Origin: Bartonella harrusi
GTDB taxonomy: Bacteria > Pseudomonadota > Alphaproteobacteria > Rhizobiales > Rhizobiaceae
Direction: 5' to 3'
Assembly: GCF_024297065.1 (NCBI RefSeq)
Contig: NZ_CP101114.1
Span: 930,001 to 994,000 of the forward strand
Length of the DNA stretch: 64,000 bases
Shown: positions 45,415 to 53,380 of the stretch, one piece after another
Layout of the letters: every line of letters begins with the position of its first letter
How positions within the stretch are numbered: position 1 is the first letter of the stretch
Translations under genes and position numbers: made by a program
The notes under the pieces: model-generated
Told to the model about the DNA's origin: nothing
Seen by the model: the letters and a program-made list of their open reading frames with translations, nothing else
Databases searched by the model: none

Positions 45415-47343
45415 TTACCTCCAATCCCCTTGCATATAAGGGCTGATCACCATTCTGATTTTTTTCTTTTGAGGCTGTGCTGCCTGTGTTCTTTTGGGAG
45501 AAGTGGATGAAGAAATCCCTGATGTTGGCTGCTCTAAAGAAGCGTCAACTTTAAGTTTTTCCAAACGCTCTTCTAAGATATCAACTTCTCGATTAAGATT
45601 TATTCCTGCCGAAATTAGCCCCTGTAAAGCGGCATAAGCATAGACCCTACAATCCAAAGCCTCGTTTCTTGCTTTCTCACTTTTTTGCCATTCTATGCGC
45701 TTGAAGCCTTTAAAATATTTGATGACTTTTCTTTCAGCCGTGAGCTGGTCAAAATATTCCCGATCAAGGCTTTTATGAAAGTGTGTTGCACCAGCCCCCG
45801 ATGCTTCAGGACCGGATTTTTTTAATCGTGCCGTGATAATATCTTTTGCTGCATCAACACCAACAATAGAGAGATTAATCTGTCCTTTATTGTTTCTGCT
45901 TGGACGGCGTGGCCATACCGCACGCCATCCCGCCTGTCCTTTAATTCCCCAGATGCGTCGTCCTTCACGGGGGCGTACATAATTGTAAACGGCTTGTGTA
46001 TGTCCACCACCGGTATCAATACAAGCCGCTGTTATTCTGATGCCATCTTTGTAACCAGGGTGTGACCAGCGTCTTGTCAGATATTCATCCAGTTGGTCCC
46101 ATACTTCAAAAGAAGATGGATCACCGGGAATGACTTGATAATCAATGTGCCAGCTTTCTTCACCACGCCCCCATCCAACCACTTCAAGCTCTAAGCGGTC
46201 GTTTTGCACATCGATGCCGGCGGTCAATAACACGGCTTGCGGCGGTGCAATGGGATAATCTTCGCGTTTTGCATAGAGGCTATCAGGATCAACAACGTCA
46301 CCTGTTCTGTCCTCCCATGGCTCTCCAAGCACTGTGTTAACAAAAGGTTGCAAAAGCGCTGGATCATCTTTCGCTTCTAAAAACTCTCTTGCGCATTCTC
46401 CCCACGTTAGCCAAGGTGAATAGAGTGCCGAAATATGATAAGAGCGTAAATTCGGTCTCGTTGATTCACTTGTAGGAACCCAGCACGCACCTCTGTCCTC
46501 ACTCATGAGATCAGTTTTTCTGTGCTCGGCATGTTCATGACCACAATGGGCACAAACAAAAACAGCTTTTTCGGGGGCACCTTTCGGCCACTTGATTTGC
46601 GACCAAACAATGGGCTGTAGAACCCCACACTTATCACAAGGGACGTTGTAATATCTTTGATCACCAAGCACGAAATCTTTGGCAATACGGCTTGTGTCAC
46701 GGTGTGTTGGCGTGGACAATTTAAAAATCTTTCTCTGCACAAAGGTTGAGGTACGCTTTTCGGCAATCATCACGGGATCACCTTCGTTATCCACACTGAG
46801 AGGATAGGCATCAACTTCATCCAAAATCAGATAACGAATAGGCATGGAACGCAAACCAGCAGCACTGTTTGCTCCGGTAAGCATCAATGCTCCCCCATCA
46901 AATTCTTTCGAAAACATTGTATTTCCGCTGTCGCGTGCACGGGCAGGGGCAATGCGTTCACTTAAAACAGGGCTTGCCATAATCATTGGATCAAGACGCG
47001 TTTTTGACAGTTTCTTCGCGGTCTCGACAGTAGGCATCACATAAAGAGCGGGTCCCGGACTATAATGAATAGCATAACCGCAGAAGTTCAATCCTGCTTC
47101 AGACATTCCAATTTGCGCTCCTTTCATGACACTTGTTGTTTCAATTGGCATGTAAGAGGAAAGGTTATCCATGATTTCGCGCAAATAAGGGGTACGCTTT
47201 GTTCTCCACAATCCAGGCTCTGCACTTGCTACGGTGCTAAGGTATCTATTCTTATCCGCCCATTGCGAAACCGTGTACGGTGGATCTGGTTGTCGTGCGT
47301 CATTGGCATAGGCGAAAAATTCTTTGATTGCATTTTCATCCAT
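45415..47343 (-). CDS. Phage terminase large subunit (lambda gpA-like)
   Basis: 642 residues. ATPase motor with Walker A-like VMKGAQIGMSE and Walker B RYLILDEVDAYPLS; C-terminal nuclease with GIDVQNDRLELEVVGWG and the conserved RRIWGIKGQAGW. Full length for the gpA family, which cuts at cos sites. It overlaps the small subunit by 8 nt. Confidence 0.97.
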   Translation of the reverse strand: MDENAIKEFFAYANDARQPDPPYTVSQWADKNRYLSTVASAEPGLWRTKRTPYLREIMDNLSSYMPIETTSVMKGAQIGMSEAGLNFCGYAIHYSPGPALYVMPTVETAKKLSKTRLDPMIMASPVLSERIAPARARDSGNTMFSKEFDGGALMLTGANSAAGLRSMPIRYLILDEVDAYPLSVDNEGDPVMIAEKRTSTFVQRKIFKLSTPTHRDTSRIAKDFVLGDQRYYNVPCDKCGVLQPIVWSQIKWPKGAPEKAVFVCAHCGHEHAEHRKTDLMSEDRGACWVPTSESTRPNLRSYHISALYSPWLTWGECAREFLEAKDDPALLQPFVNTVLGEPWEDRTGDVVDPDSLYAKREDYPIAPPQAVLLTAGIDVQNDRLELEVVGWGRGEESWHIDYQVIPGDPSSFEVWDQLDEYLTRRWSHPGYKDGIRITAACIDTGGGHTQAVYNYVRPREGRRIWGIKGQAGWRAVWPRRPSRNNKGQINLSIVGVDAAKDIITARLKKSGPEASGAGATHFHKSLDREYFDQLTAERKVIKYFKGFKRIEWQKSEKARNEALDCRVYAYAALQGLISAGINLNREVDILEERLEKLKVDASLEQPTSGISSSTSPKRTQAAQPQKKKIRMVISPYMQGDWR

Positions 47344-47917
47344 TATTCGTTTCTTGCAAGATTTCTAACTCCGGAGAATGAGGATCATGAAAAGGCACTG
47401 GAATGTTAACTGCCTCAAGCAAAGCTGTTCTCATGTAATAATCAATGGCACCAATAAGGCTCGCCGCATCACATCCCACTTGTGCTGCAATGCTTGCACC
47501 GAAACGGTGAGGAAATTTTAACATGGCATCACGGTGTGCTCTTCCAAATTCACGCGCTGCTTTTTTCATTTCTTCACGGTCAACAGTTGTTTCGCGTAAC
47601 TTTTCCAGAGCAATCTTCTCTCTTTCAAGTGCAACTTGCATTCTCTCCAGTTTGATCTTGTATTCGTTGGCTCCATCTGTTGAAGCTTTTTTGATCTTTG
47701 TCCGCCGTTGTCCATCAGGTGCTAAAAGTGAAGCAGTGCGCTTTGTAGGATTCTCATTCCATATCGCTGTTGCAAGGGTTTCATCAATTGAACCATCTTC
47801 AAAAAGAGCAGCATCAAATTTGCCTGTTTTAATCCGAGAAACCACCGCATTATGCGACACACCCATCTTCTTGGCAAAAGCGCGAACCGAGAGACCTTCA
47901 CGATGCTTCTTGTTCAT
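47336..47917 (-). CDS. Phage terminase small subunit (Nu1-like)
   Basis: 193 residues. An N-terminal helix-turn-helix (LSVRAFAKKMGVSHNAVVSR) for cos binding, a coiled coil (LERMQVALEREKIALEKLRE), and a C-terminal region that should contact the large subunit. First gene of the packaging operon; a GC-rich patch about 210-260 bp upstream is a cos candidate. Confidence 0.88.
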   Translation of the reverse strand: MNKKHREGLSVRAFAKKMGVSHNAVVSRIKTGKFDAALFEDGSIDETLATAIWNENPTKRTASLLAPDGQRRTKIKKASTDGANEYKIKLERMQVALEREKIALEKLRETTVDREEMKKAAREFGRAHRDAMLKFPHRFGASIAAQVGCDAASLIGAIDYYMRTALLEAVNIPVPFHDPHSPELEILQETNNG

Positions 47918-48040
47918 TCAAAATTTCTCCTTGACTTCTTCTATGCCCGAAGAAGTAAGACGGCGTATCAGGATAAAGAGAGTTTTACATCACAAACTGA
48001 AAAACAAGCTATCAATGGGATAAGGAAACATTTCACATAT

Positions 48041-48178
48041 TGTACAGTACACATATTGAAATCGTTATTTATCAATGGGTTATGTGTACAATGTACAGTC
48101 AATTTAAAAAATTCTAACGCTAGCGATAGTTCGCGCTGTCCTGCCCCGCAACACTCCCAACCCGCTGGAAAGTACCTT
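48041..48178. promoter_or_regulatory. Candidate cos/packaging-initiation or promoter region upstream of small terminase
   Basis: The 370-bp gap 47918-48286 carries no gene. It holds an inverted repeat GTACACATA (48047-48055) / TATGTGTAC (48081-48089) flanked by extra TGTACA copies, two atcaatggg direct copies (48011 and 48071), and a GC-rich patch at about 48117-48174 in otherwise AT-rich DNA. A cos site just upstream of Nu1/gpA genes is the rule in lambdoid phages; this is inference from place and composition. Confidence 0.4.
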
Positions 48179-48286
48179 TTGCATTGATTTTATTGCATTT
48201 TTTATGGAAAAAGCCAAAGTGTAAGTGATAATTTTCTTTAAAAATTACAATTAAAGTGAGTAGTGTGTTTACATAGCTTAAAAACA

Positions 48287-48868
48287 TTATTTCTTTTTCT
48301 TGTTAGCGGCATATTTTTGACGATCAAGTTGTCTCTGGATATTTTTGATTAATCTCTCATTGGCATATTGTGTAATAGTATTTGCAATTTCTGGCTTGGA
48401 CATTACTCTAGCAATTGATGGTCCTTCTTGTTTTGCAATAGGGAATTGATCACCATCGGCTCTTTGAAAAACATTGTTGCCCATTTTTAATTCAACACGC
48501 TTTGGAAAACTCCCACCTCGAATAAAAGCATGGGGTAAGATTTCTTTCTTGCCAAACATTGTGTAGGTCACACCATGTTTTGTTTCTCTTGCTTTAAAAA
48601 ATTTAAGAGGTATCGGTGTTCCAGAGCCAATGATATCTGTCTCGAGAAGCTGTGCTGTAGCTTTTCCTTTAATATAAACACCTTTCTTGATACGCTTTGA
48701 TTTTGCTGATGTAAGTTCAGAAACTTTCTTTTCGGCAAAGCGCTCCACTTGTTTTGCTGCAGTATTTACAGCATTACACAAAGCCCAATTCAGGCGTGGT
48801 GCTTGAAGACTTGTAAAGGTATCTTTCATTTGTTGAAGATACCATTTTTGGTGGATAATTAATTTCAA
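48287..48868 (-). CDS. Prophage minor tail protein Z-like
   Basis: 193 residues. The pattern TAAKQVERFAEKKVSELTSA, IKKGVYIKG, KKEILPHAFIRGGSFPKRVE and a basic C terminus (RQLDRQKYAANKKKK) fits the GPZ minor tail protein family. Its location upstream of the terminase rather than in the tail block is unusual. Confidence 0.72.
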   Translation of the reverse strand: MKLIIHQKWYLQQMKDTFTSLQAPRLNWALCNAVNTAAKQVERFAEKKVSELTSAKSKRIKKGVYIKGKATAQLLETDIIGSGTPIPLKFFKARETKHGVTYTMFGKKEILPHAFIRGGSFPKRVELKMGNNVFQRADGDQFPIAKQEGPSIARVMSKPEIANTITQYANERLIKNIQRQLDRQKYAANKKKK

Positions 48869-48871
48869 CTT

Positions 48872-49192
48872 CTAAGCCTTTTTTGGAGTAGATGTTGCTG
48901 GCTTAGAAACTTTAGATGTTTTGGTTTGTTTGGGTGTGTTTTCCTCTACCACTGCTTCAGTTGATGTTTGGACCTTTTCATTTTCTTCTTTTTCAACCTT
49001 TTCACTTGTCTTATCAGGTTTTGCATTTGTTTTGCTTTCAACAAAAGGTTTTGCAGCATTGGCACGCTTGAGACGAGCATAGAGTTGATTTGAAACTTCA
49101 ACAAAAGGGGTATTTTGTGTAGAAGGTTCAAAACGAACGGTGCTTTTATTGTCGCCAACGACACAGATTGGTTTAGTGATGACAGTTTTCAT
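48872..49192 (-). CDS. Hypothetical phage protein with low-complexity tail
   Basis: 106 residues from ATG 49192 behind aaaggagc. A short ordered start (KTVITKPICVVGDNKSTVRF) is followed by a Lys/Thr/Glu/Pro-rich tail (TSEKVEKEENEKVQTSTEA, SKPATSTPKKA). No family recognised; ends 3 bp before the Z-like gene, so co-expressed. Confidence 0.6.
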   Translation of the reverse strand: MKTVITKPICVVGDNKSTVRFEPSTQNTPFVEVSNQLYARLKRANAAKPFVESKTNAKPDKTSEKVEKEENEKVQTSTEAVVEENTPKQTKTSKVSKPATSTPKKA

Positions 49193-49508
49193 TATTGCTC
49201 CTTTTGAGGAATGATTTAATGACATCATGCGTCAAATATTGATATTTACACTGTGAAAAATGGACAAGCCGGAATTACCAAGAAAACAGGGCTCTCTAGC
49301 CCTATTTCAGGTACATATTTTACTAAATTTTTAGGGAACATTTTTGAATTTTAGACGCAATACGACTAGTGCAGTATTGTCATTAAATAGGATTTTTTAC
49401 ACGATGTCAACAGAAAAAATCATCATCTAGTGTTTTTTTATTTTTTTAATCAAAATCTGGTGTTTTTAGAAAGAAGTTACCATTCATATTCAAGATGCCG
49501 CTTGACGA
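49193..49508. terminator. Gene-free stretch with hairpin AGGGCT-CTCT-AGCCCT (49288-49303)
   Basis: About 315 bp without a gene. The 6-bp perfect stem with 4-nt loop at 49288-49303 is followed on the minus strand by gttttc. It would separate the replication-side transcript (ssb and 49509 gene) from the late block. Confidence 0.5.
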
Positions 49509-50051
49509 CTACCGGTTTTGCGTAAAATGTTTGTGAAGCGCATCAAGTACAATACAGAGTGAATTAACAAGATGCGGTAGCATTTGATCTTCTATAACAA
49601 GGCATTGTAACGCAGCATAAAAATTGTGTTGGCGATATAGATATTGTGCTTCTTTTATTGCCTCTTGCATATTTAAAAACCGCTCTGTAGTAAGTTTTAC
49701 CCATTTCTCTCTTGCACCATCATCAGAAGTTGTAGGCATTTCATTATAAACAGCATTAGGTAACGCTTTTGCACAGAGGTAATTGTTTTTCACTTCAAGG
49801 TACTTTTGTGCAGCCTCATATTGATCTTGAGTAAGTTGACCTTGCAAATAAAGCCGCCCGATATAGGTACCAGCAAGTGGATTTTTGGCATCTTCTATGG
49901 ACAAACCAAAGCGTTTAGCACGCATTTCTATAGCCAATTGATCAACAGGTTTACGCGGTGTTTTTGCTCTTGAGATGCGTCCATTTGGTTCTCTTACACA
50001 TCCCTTAATTCGTGGACGTCCACGTTTTGCTCGTTTCTTTTTCTTTGTCAT
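49509..50051 (-). CDS. Hypothetical basic phage protein downstream of ssb
   Basis: 180 residues from ATG 50051. The first 40 residues are basic with an AT-hook-like KRGRPRIKGC; the rest is helical (LTQDQYEAAQKYLEVKNNYL, FLNMQEAIKEAQYLYRQHNF). It probably binds DNA; a late-gene regulator is possible but unproven. 9 bp after ssb, same operon. Confidence 0.6.
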   Translation of the reverse strand: MTKKKKRAKRGRPRIKGCVREPNGRISRAKTPRKPVDQLAIEMRAKRFGLSIEDAKNPLAGTYIGRLYLQGQLTQDQYEAAQKYLEVKNNYLCAKALPNAVYNEMPTTSDDGAREKWVKLTTERFLNMQEAIKEAQYLYRQHNFYAALQCLVIEDQMLPHLVNSLCIVLDALHKHFTQNR

Positions 50052-50060
50052 ATTTTTCAA

Positions 50061-50501
50061 TCAGAATGGAATAGCATCATTGACAGATTTGCCGTAATCA
50101 GCAGCTCCTGAAGCGGCGGCATAACTTTGGGAAGTGACAGGTGAAGAAGATTGCTCTTTCTTTGCATTAAGTAAATACAACTCGCCTTTGAACTGTGGCA
50201 AGACAATCTCTATTGCAAGATGTTCACTACCATTTCTATCTTTCCATTTGCGCGTTTGTAATTTGCCTTCTACATAGACCTTTGAACCTTTATTGAGATA
50301 CTGAAGAGCAATTTTTGCCAGATGTGGATTAAAAATGACGATAGAATGCCATTCCGTTTTGTCGACTCTTTTATTGGTTGCCTTATCAGTATAGCTCTCA
50401 GAAGTAGCCATACGAAAATTAACTACCTCAGTCCCATTATTCATTGTTTTGCTTTCGGGATTAGCCCCCAAATGCCCAATTAGCATCACTTTGTTCAGCA
50501 T
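50061..50501 (-). CDS. ssb: Single-stranded DNA-binding protein (phage copy)
   Basis: 146 residues. OB fold with MLNKVMLIGHLGANPE, VVNFRMATSESY, WHSIVIFNPHLA, KVYVEGKLQTRKW; acidic tip ends DAIPF, the peptide that recruits partner enzymes. Shorter linker than chromosomal SSB. Serves phage replication and recombination with the ERF protein. Confidence 0.96.
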   Translation of the reverse strand: MLNKVMLIGHLGANPESKTMNNGTEVVNFRMATSESYTDKATNKRVDKTEWHSIVIFNPHLAKIALQYLNKGSKVYVEGKLQTRKWKDRNGSEHLAIEIVLPQFKGELYLLNAKKEQSSSPVTSQSYAAASGAADYGKSVNDAIPF

Positions 50502-50688
50502 GTTTTTTTACCTTAAATTTGTGCTTTAATACGTGCTAAATCTTAGCATAATTTTTAATATTATTCAATATTCTCAATTATTAATAACACTTTTTTAAAG
50601 TATTATATTATGTTTTATAGCATTCTTTAATAAAGATCAATTGACATAAGTGCATGGTGTATAGTATCAAGTACCAAAAGGGAAATAT

Positions 50689-50970
50689 ATGGCTATTGTT
50701 AGTTTTAAGCATAAAGGGTTGAAAATCTTTTTCGAAAAAGGGTCTTGCAAAGGTATACAACCCACTCATGCTAAAAAATTAGCAAATATTTTGGTAATTT
50801 TAGATACGATATCAGCTCCTGAACAAGTAACCCTAAAATCGTATCGTCTCCATGAACTTACAGGCGATTTAAAAGGTTATTGGTCAATGCGTGTCAATGC
50901 CAATTGGCGGGTTACCTTTCGTTTCATTGGGACAGATGTTGAACTTGTTGATTATCAAGATTATCATTGA
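50689..50970 (+). CDS. higB: HigB/RelE-family toxin (module 3)
   Basis: 93 residues. VSFKHKGLKIFFEKGSCKGI, HELTGDLKGYWSMRVNANWR and ELVDYQDYH mark the RelE-fold HigB family. Site aaaaggg before ATG 50689; a TTGACA lies at 50641-50646 with no good -10 at standard spacing. Opposite in strand to the replication operon around it. Confidence 0.94.
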   Translation: MAIVSFKHKGLKIFFEKGSCKGIQPTHAKKLANILVILDTISAPEQVTLKSYRLHELTGDLKGYWSMRVNANWRVTFRFIGTDVELVDYQDYH

Positions 50971-50984
50971 TTTTTTGAGGTATT

Positions 50985-51281
50985 ATGATGATGTACAATC
51001 CTCCGCACCCTGGTGGTATTTTGAAAGAAGAGTTGCTTGATGAATTAGGATTAACAGTAACAGAAGCTGCAAATCGTCTTGGTGTTGCGCGTTTAACTTT
51101 ATCACGCGTCTTAAATTGTCATGCAGCAATTAGTATCAATCTAGCTTTACGGTTAGAAAAAGCGGGGTTAAATGATGCGGAATTTTGGCTTAAATTGCAA
51201 CAAAAGCATGATCTTTGGCAAGCGCGTCATAACAGCCCAATTCCACATATTTCACCTTTAGAGCAAGCAGGGCATCTTTAA
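50985..51281 (+). CDS. higA: HigA-family antitoxin (module 3)
   Basis: 98 residues. PPHPGGILKEELLDELGLTV, XRE helix-turn-helix (AANRLGVARLTLSRVLN) and LRLEKAGLNDAEFWLKLQQ are the HigA signature. ATG repeats (atgatgatg) follow the ribosome site ttgagg. Different enough from higA-2 to be an independent acquisition. Confidence 0.95.
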   Translation: MMMYNPPHPGGILKEELLDELGLTVTEAANRLGVARLTLSRVLNCHAAISINLALRLEKAGLNDAEFWLKLQQKHDLWQARHNSPIPHISPLEQAGHL

Positions 51282-51321
51282 AAATTAATATCTACTCTGT
51301 CCTAAACCCCACTTAGCTTCT

Positions 51322-51807
51322 CTAGCTTTTAAGCTTTTCAAAAGACAAAACTTCTATATAGGTTTTGTAGTTCTTATGGTAACCAAAATATCGCATACCA
51401 TCGTTTGTTTTAGTTAAATCCAAAAACCTGCAAGACCTTCTCATATTTTCAGTTAAATCGCAGACAATATAGCAAAATACAGGAACATTTTGAGATGGTG
51501 GTATTGGACATCCATCTACCGTGAAAGCCTCACCTTTACGAACTTTTTCTAAATAATCAAAAACATGCGTAACTGGGCTTTTATCCATTGGATCTCTTTC
51601 ATTTTTTGTTGGTTGTTCGATATTTACGATTATAATGGATTCAAGTGGAAAAGACTTGGTTTCAGAAACTAAAAAAGGACCGTCATATATATGCTTAAAG
51701 TCATAAAAATCAGTTTTTATAAAACCATTATTTTTTTTCAGATGGACCTCAAGCATATCAAGGAGAACCTTAGTATTTCCATCAGATTGAGGTATTAATT
51801 TGTTCAC
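51322..51807 (-). CDS. Stand-alone degenerate PD-(D/E)XK-like domain protein
   Basis: 161 residues from GTG 51807, which has a strong site (caggag); a TTG at 51843 gives 12 more. The sequence follows, block by block, the C-terminal nuclease domain of GHKL-ATPase defence proteins: FDYLEKVRKGEAF, PVFCYIVCDLTENMRR, YFGYHKNYKTYIEVLSFEKL. The last block resembles GYWAEYNACVQVMSLSTLL of the ATPase at 23319. The catalytic E-x-K (EFKRP in relatives) reads NIEQP, so it should not cut DNA. No ATPase part is present. Third gene of a minus-strand cassette. Confidence 0.62.
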   Translation of the reverse strand: MNKLIPQSDGNTKVLLDMLEVHLKKNNGFIKTDFYDFKHIYDGPFLVSETKSFPLESIIIVNIEQPTKNERDPMDKSPVTHVFDYLEKVRKGEAFTVDGCPIPPSQNVPVFCYIVCDLTENMRRSCRFLDLTKTNDGMRYFGYHKNYKTYIEVLSFEKLKS

Positions 51808-51857
51808 TGAATTCTCCTGTATAGATAACGAAAACTCTATCAAAATCGGAAATTTTA

Positions 51858-52379
51858 CTATGGCTTTTTAATGGAGCACTGTAGTGTGTAAATAGATATA
51901 TTTATTAAACTGCGTGTACGCAAAATAAGAAAGAATACACAAACTAAAAGAGAATACCAAAGAGCAATATCTGAGTACCAAAGTACACTATCCAATGAAA
52001 AAGAAAAATTATGTTCCACGTACTGAGAAATGACGGGCAAAGAAATTGTTTCTTTATAACTATTTGGAAAACTTAAAACGACAAGCGCTAAAGTTATGAG
52101 CTTTAAGAGCCTATGCATATATTGTTGTAAATCACGTGTTAATCTCTGCCAACCTGTTGTATTGCCGCATTTATATTTTGGATTGTTTTGTAATTCATAA
52201 GGAATATGAGAATTGCATAAAATTGCAAAAACAATTGTTACTATTACCAAAGAAACAGACGCGAATGTCAAAATAGTCTGAATAAAGTCAATATTTTTTC
52301 TTATTCCTAAAAAACATAAAAATATAAAACTTATAACGCCCAACAAGGCTCTTAGCTGCTTATCTGTAAACATATTCAT
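51858..52379 (-). CDS. Multi-pass membrane protein of unknown function
   Basis: 173 residues from ATG 52379 behind caggaa. Four hydrophobic segments: LLGVISFIFLCFLGI, ILTFASVSLVIVTIVFAILC, LLKLITLALVVLSF and LWYSLLVCVFFLILR, with a cytoplasmic loop between 2 and 3 (GNTTGWQRLTRDLQQYMHRL). No known family. It overlaps the upstream gene by 20 bp and precedes the degenerate nuclease-like gene by 51 bp, so the three are one transcription unit. Confidence 0.6.
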   Translation of the reverse strand: MNMFTDKQLRALLGVISFIFLCFLGIRKNIDFIQTILTFASVSLVIVTIVFAILCNSHIPYELQNNPKYKCGNTTGWQRLTRDLQQYMHRLLKLITLALVVLSFPNSYKETISLPVISQYVEHNFSFSLDSVLWYSDIALWYSLLVCVFFLILRTRSLINISIYTLQCSIKKP

Positions 52380-52704
52380 TTCCTGTGTTTTTTGATAATT
52401 TTTTGATCTCTCTGTTAATTTCATCTATGAGGGGCTCAAGGTTGAGAACGCTTTTAGGCACAGCACCACCATATAGCCATGCTTTCACTTGCGCTTTGGT
52501 ACTGTAATCTGCATTTTCTGGTATTTCATGATATTGCCCACCATCAAATTCCTCATATTCTCTTGCGCCATCTTCATATTCATAAAGGTTATAAAAATAC
52601 TCTGTAACCCCTAATCCCCATGGTGCATGCCCTCTTGCTGTTGCAACAAACTTTTTTTGCGGTTGTTTACGCTTTGTTAAAAAGAGATCTTTAAAAATTC
52701 TCAT
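52360..52704 (-). CDS. Small soluble protein of the membrane cassette
   Basis: 114 residues from ATG 52704. A basic start (MRIFKDLFLTKRKQPQKKF) precedes an aromatic/acidic core (PWGLGVTEYFYNLYEYEDGA, REYEEFDGGQYHEI) and a helical end (LIDEINREIKKLSKN). Not recognised. First gene of the cassette 52704-51322. Confidence 0.55.
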   Translation of the reverse strand: MRIFKDLFLTKRKQPQKKFVATARGHAPWGLGVTEYFYNLYEYEDGAREYEEFDGGQYHEIPENADYSTKAQVKAWLYGGAVPKSVLNLEPLIDEINREIKKLSKNTGNEYVYR

Positions 52705-52873
52705 GCTTTTATTCCATAATTTTACCACTTGGTCTATTTGCCTCAAAATTGACTGTACAAAGTGTTTTTAGATTTTTATGTGATCAACATCAAAAAATCT
52801 CTAAATCGCTTTGTAATGTGCCTTTTTATCGATTTAAACACATATCTAATCACAAAATGATCAGCATTTTTCA

Positions 52874-53380
52874 CTATTTTGCTATCTCGTCTTCAAGACC
52901 CTTTAAAACTTCACTCAGCTCTTTTTGAAGCTTTTCTAAGCGCTCTGGTGCTATAGGTGTCTCTTTTTCCTTGTCCTGTCTCTCAGGTCTTTGAAGGTAC
53001 CTAAGTATTTGATCGACACTCATGCGTATACCGTTTTCAAGCCTTTCACAGTAACCATAAAAATCGGCTGTTGATGGCATAAAAGTTGCGTTTAAACCTT
53101 CTGCTTTGCCTTTCAAAGCGTTCTTTGTTGCCGTTTGCAATGCCCAGCTGCTTATACCGTCCAGCGTGTAAAAATACGCAAGCGCTGTTGATTTTTCATC
53201 ATATTCTGATGGGCTTTTGAGACCATTCGACAACACAAGATACGTGGTTTTGATTTCCTCTTCCGTTGCTTTGTTCTCAAGTTCTTTCAACGCATCATTG
53301 GCTAGTGAGGTAATTCGCTCCGCTTCTGCAATCGAGGGTTTTTGTCCCGGTAACCAAAGGAATGGTGGTTCTTTCGTCAT
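52874..53380 (-). CDS. Hypothetical protein downstream of the replication gene
   Basis: 168 residues from ATG 53380, inside the 3' end of the replication gene (86-bp overlap). An ATG at 53494 with a stronger site (aaggaag) would give 206 residues, but that part coincides with the other gene's coding frame. TKEPPFLWLPGQKPSIAEAE, helical throughout, Glu/Lys-rich end (RLEKLQKELSEVLKGLEDE). A helicase loader-like or replication accessory role is possible; not shown. Confidence 0.55.
   Translation of the reverse strand: MTKEPPFLWLPGQKPSIAEAERITSLANDALKELENKATEEEIKTTYLVLSNGLKSPSEYDEKSTALAYFYTLDGISSWALQTATKNALKGKAEGLNATFMPSTADFYGYCERLENGIRMSVDQILRYLQRPERQDKEKETPIAPERLEKLQKELSEVLKGLEDEIAK

Noticed and set aside
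25985..47917. Possibility that the block is the Bartonella gene transfer agent (BaGTA)
   Set aside because: The genes are a lambda-head/P2-tail prophage set with cargo and decay. I have no sequence feature tying them to BaGTA.
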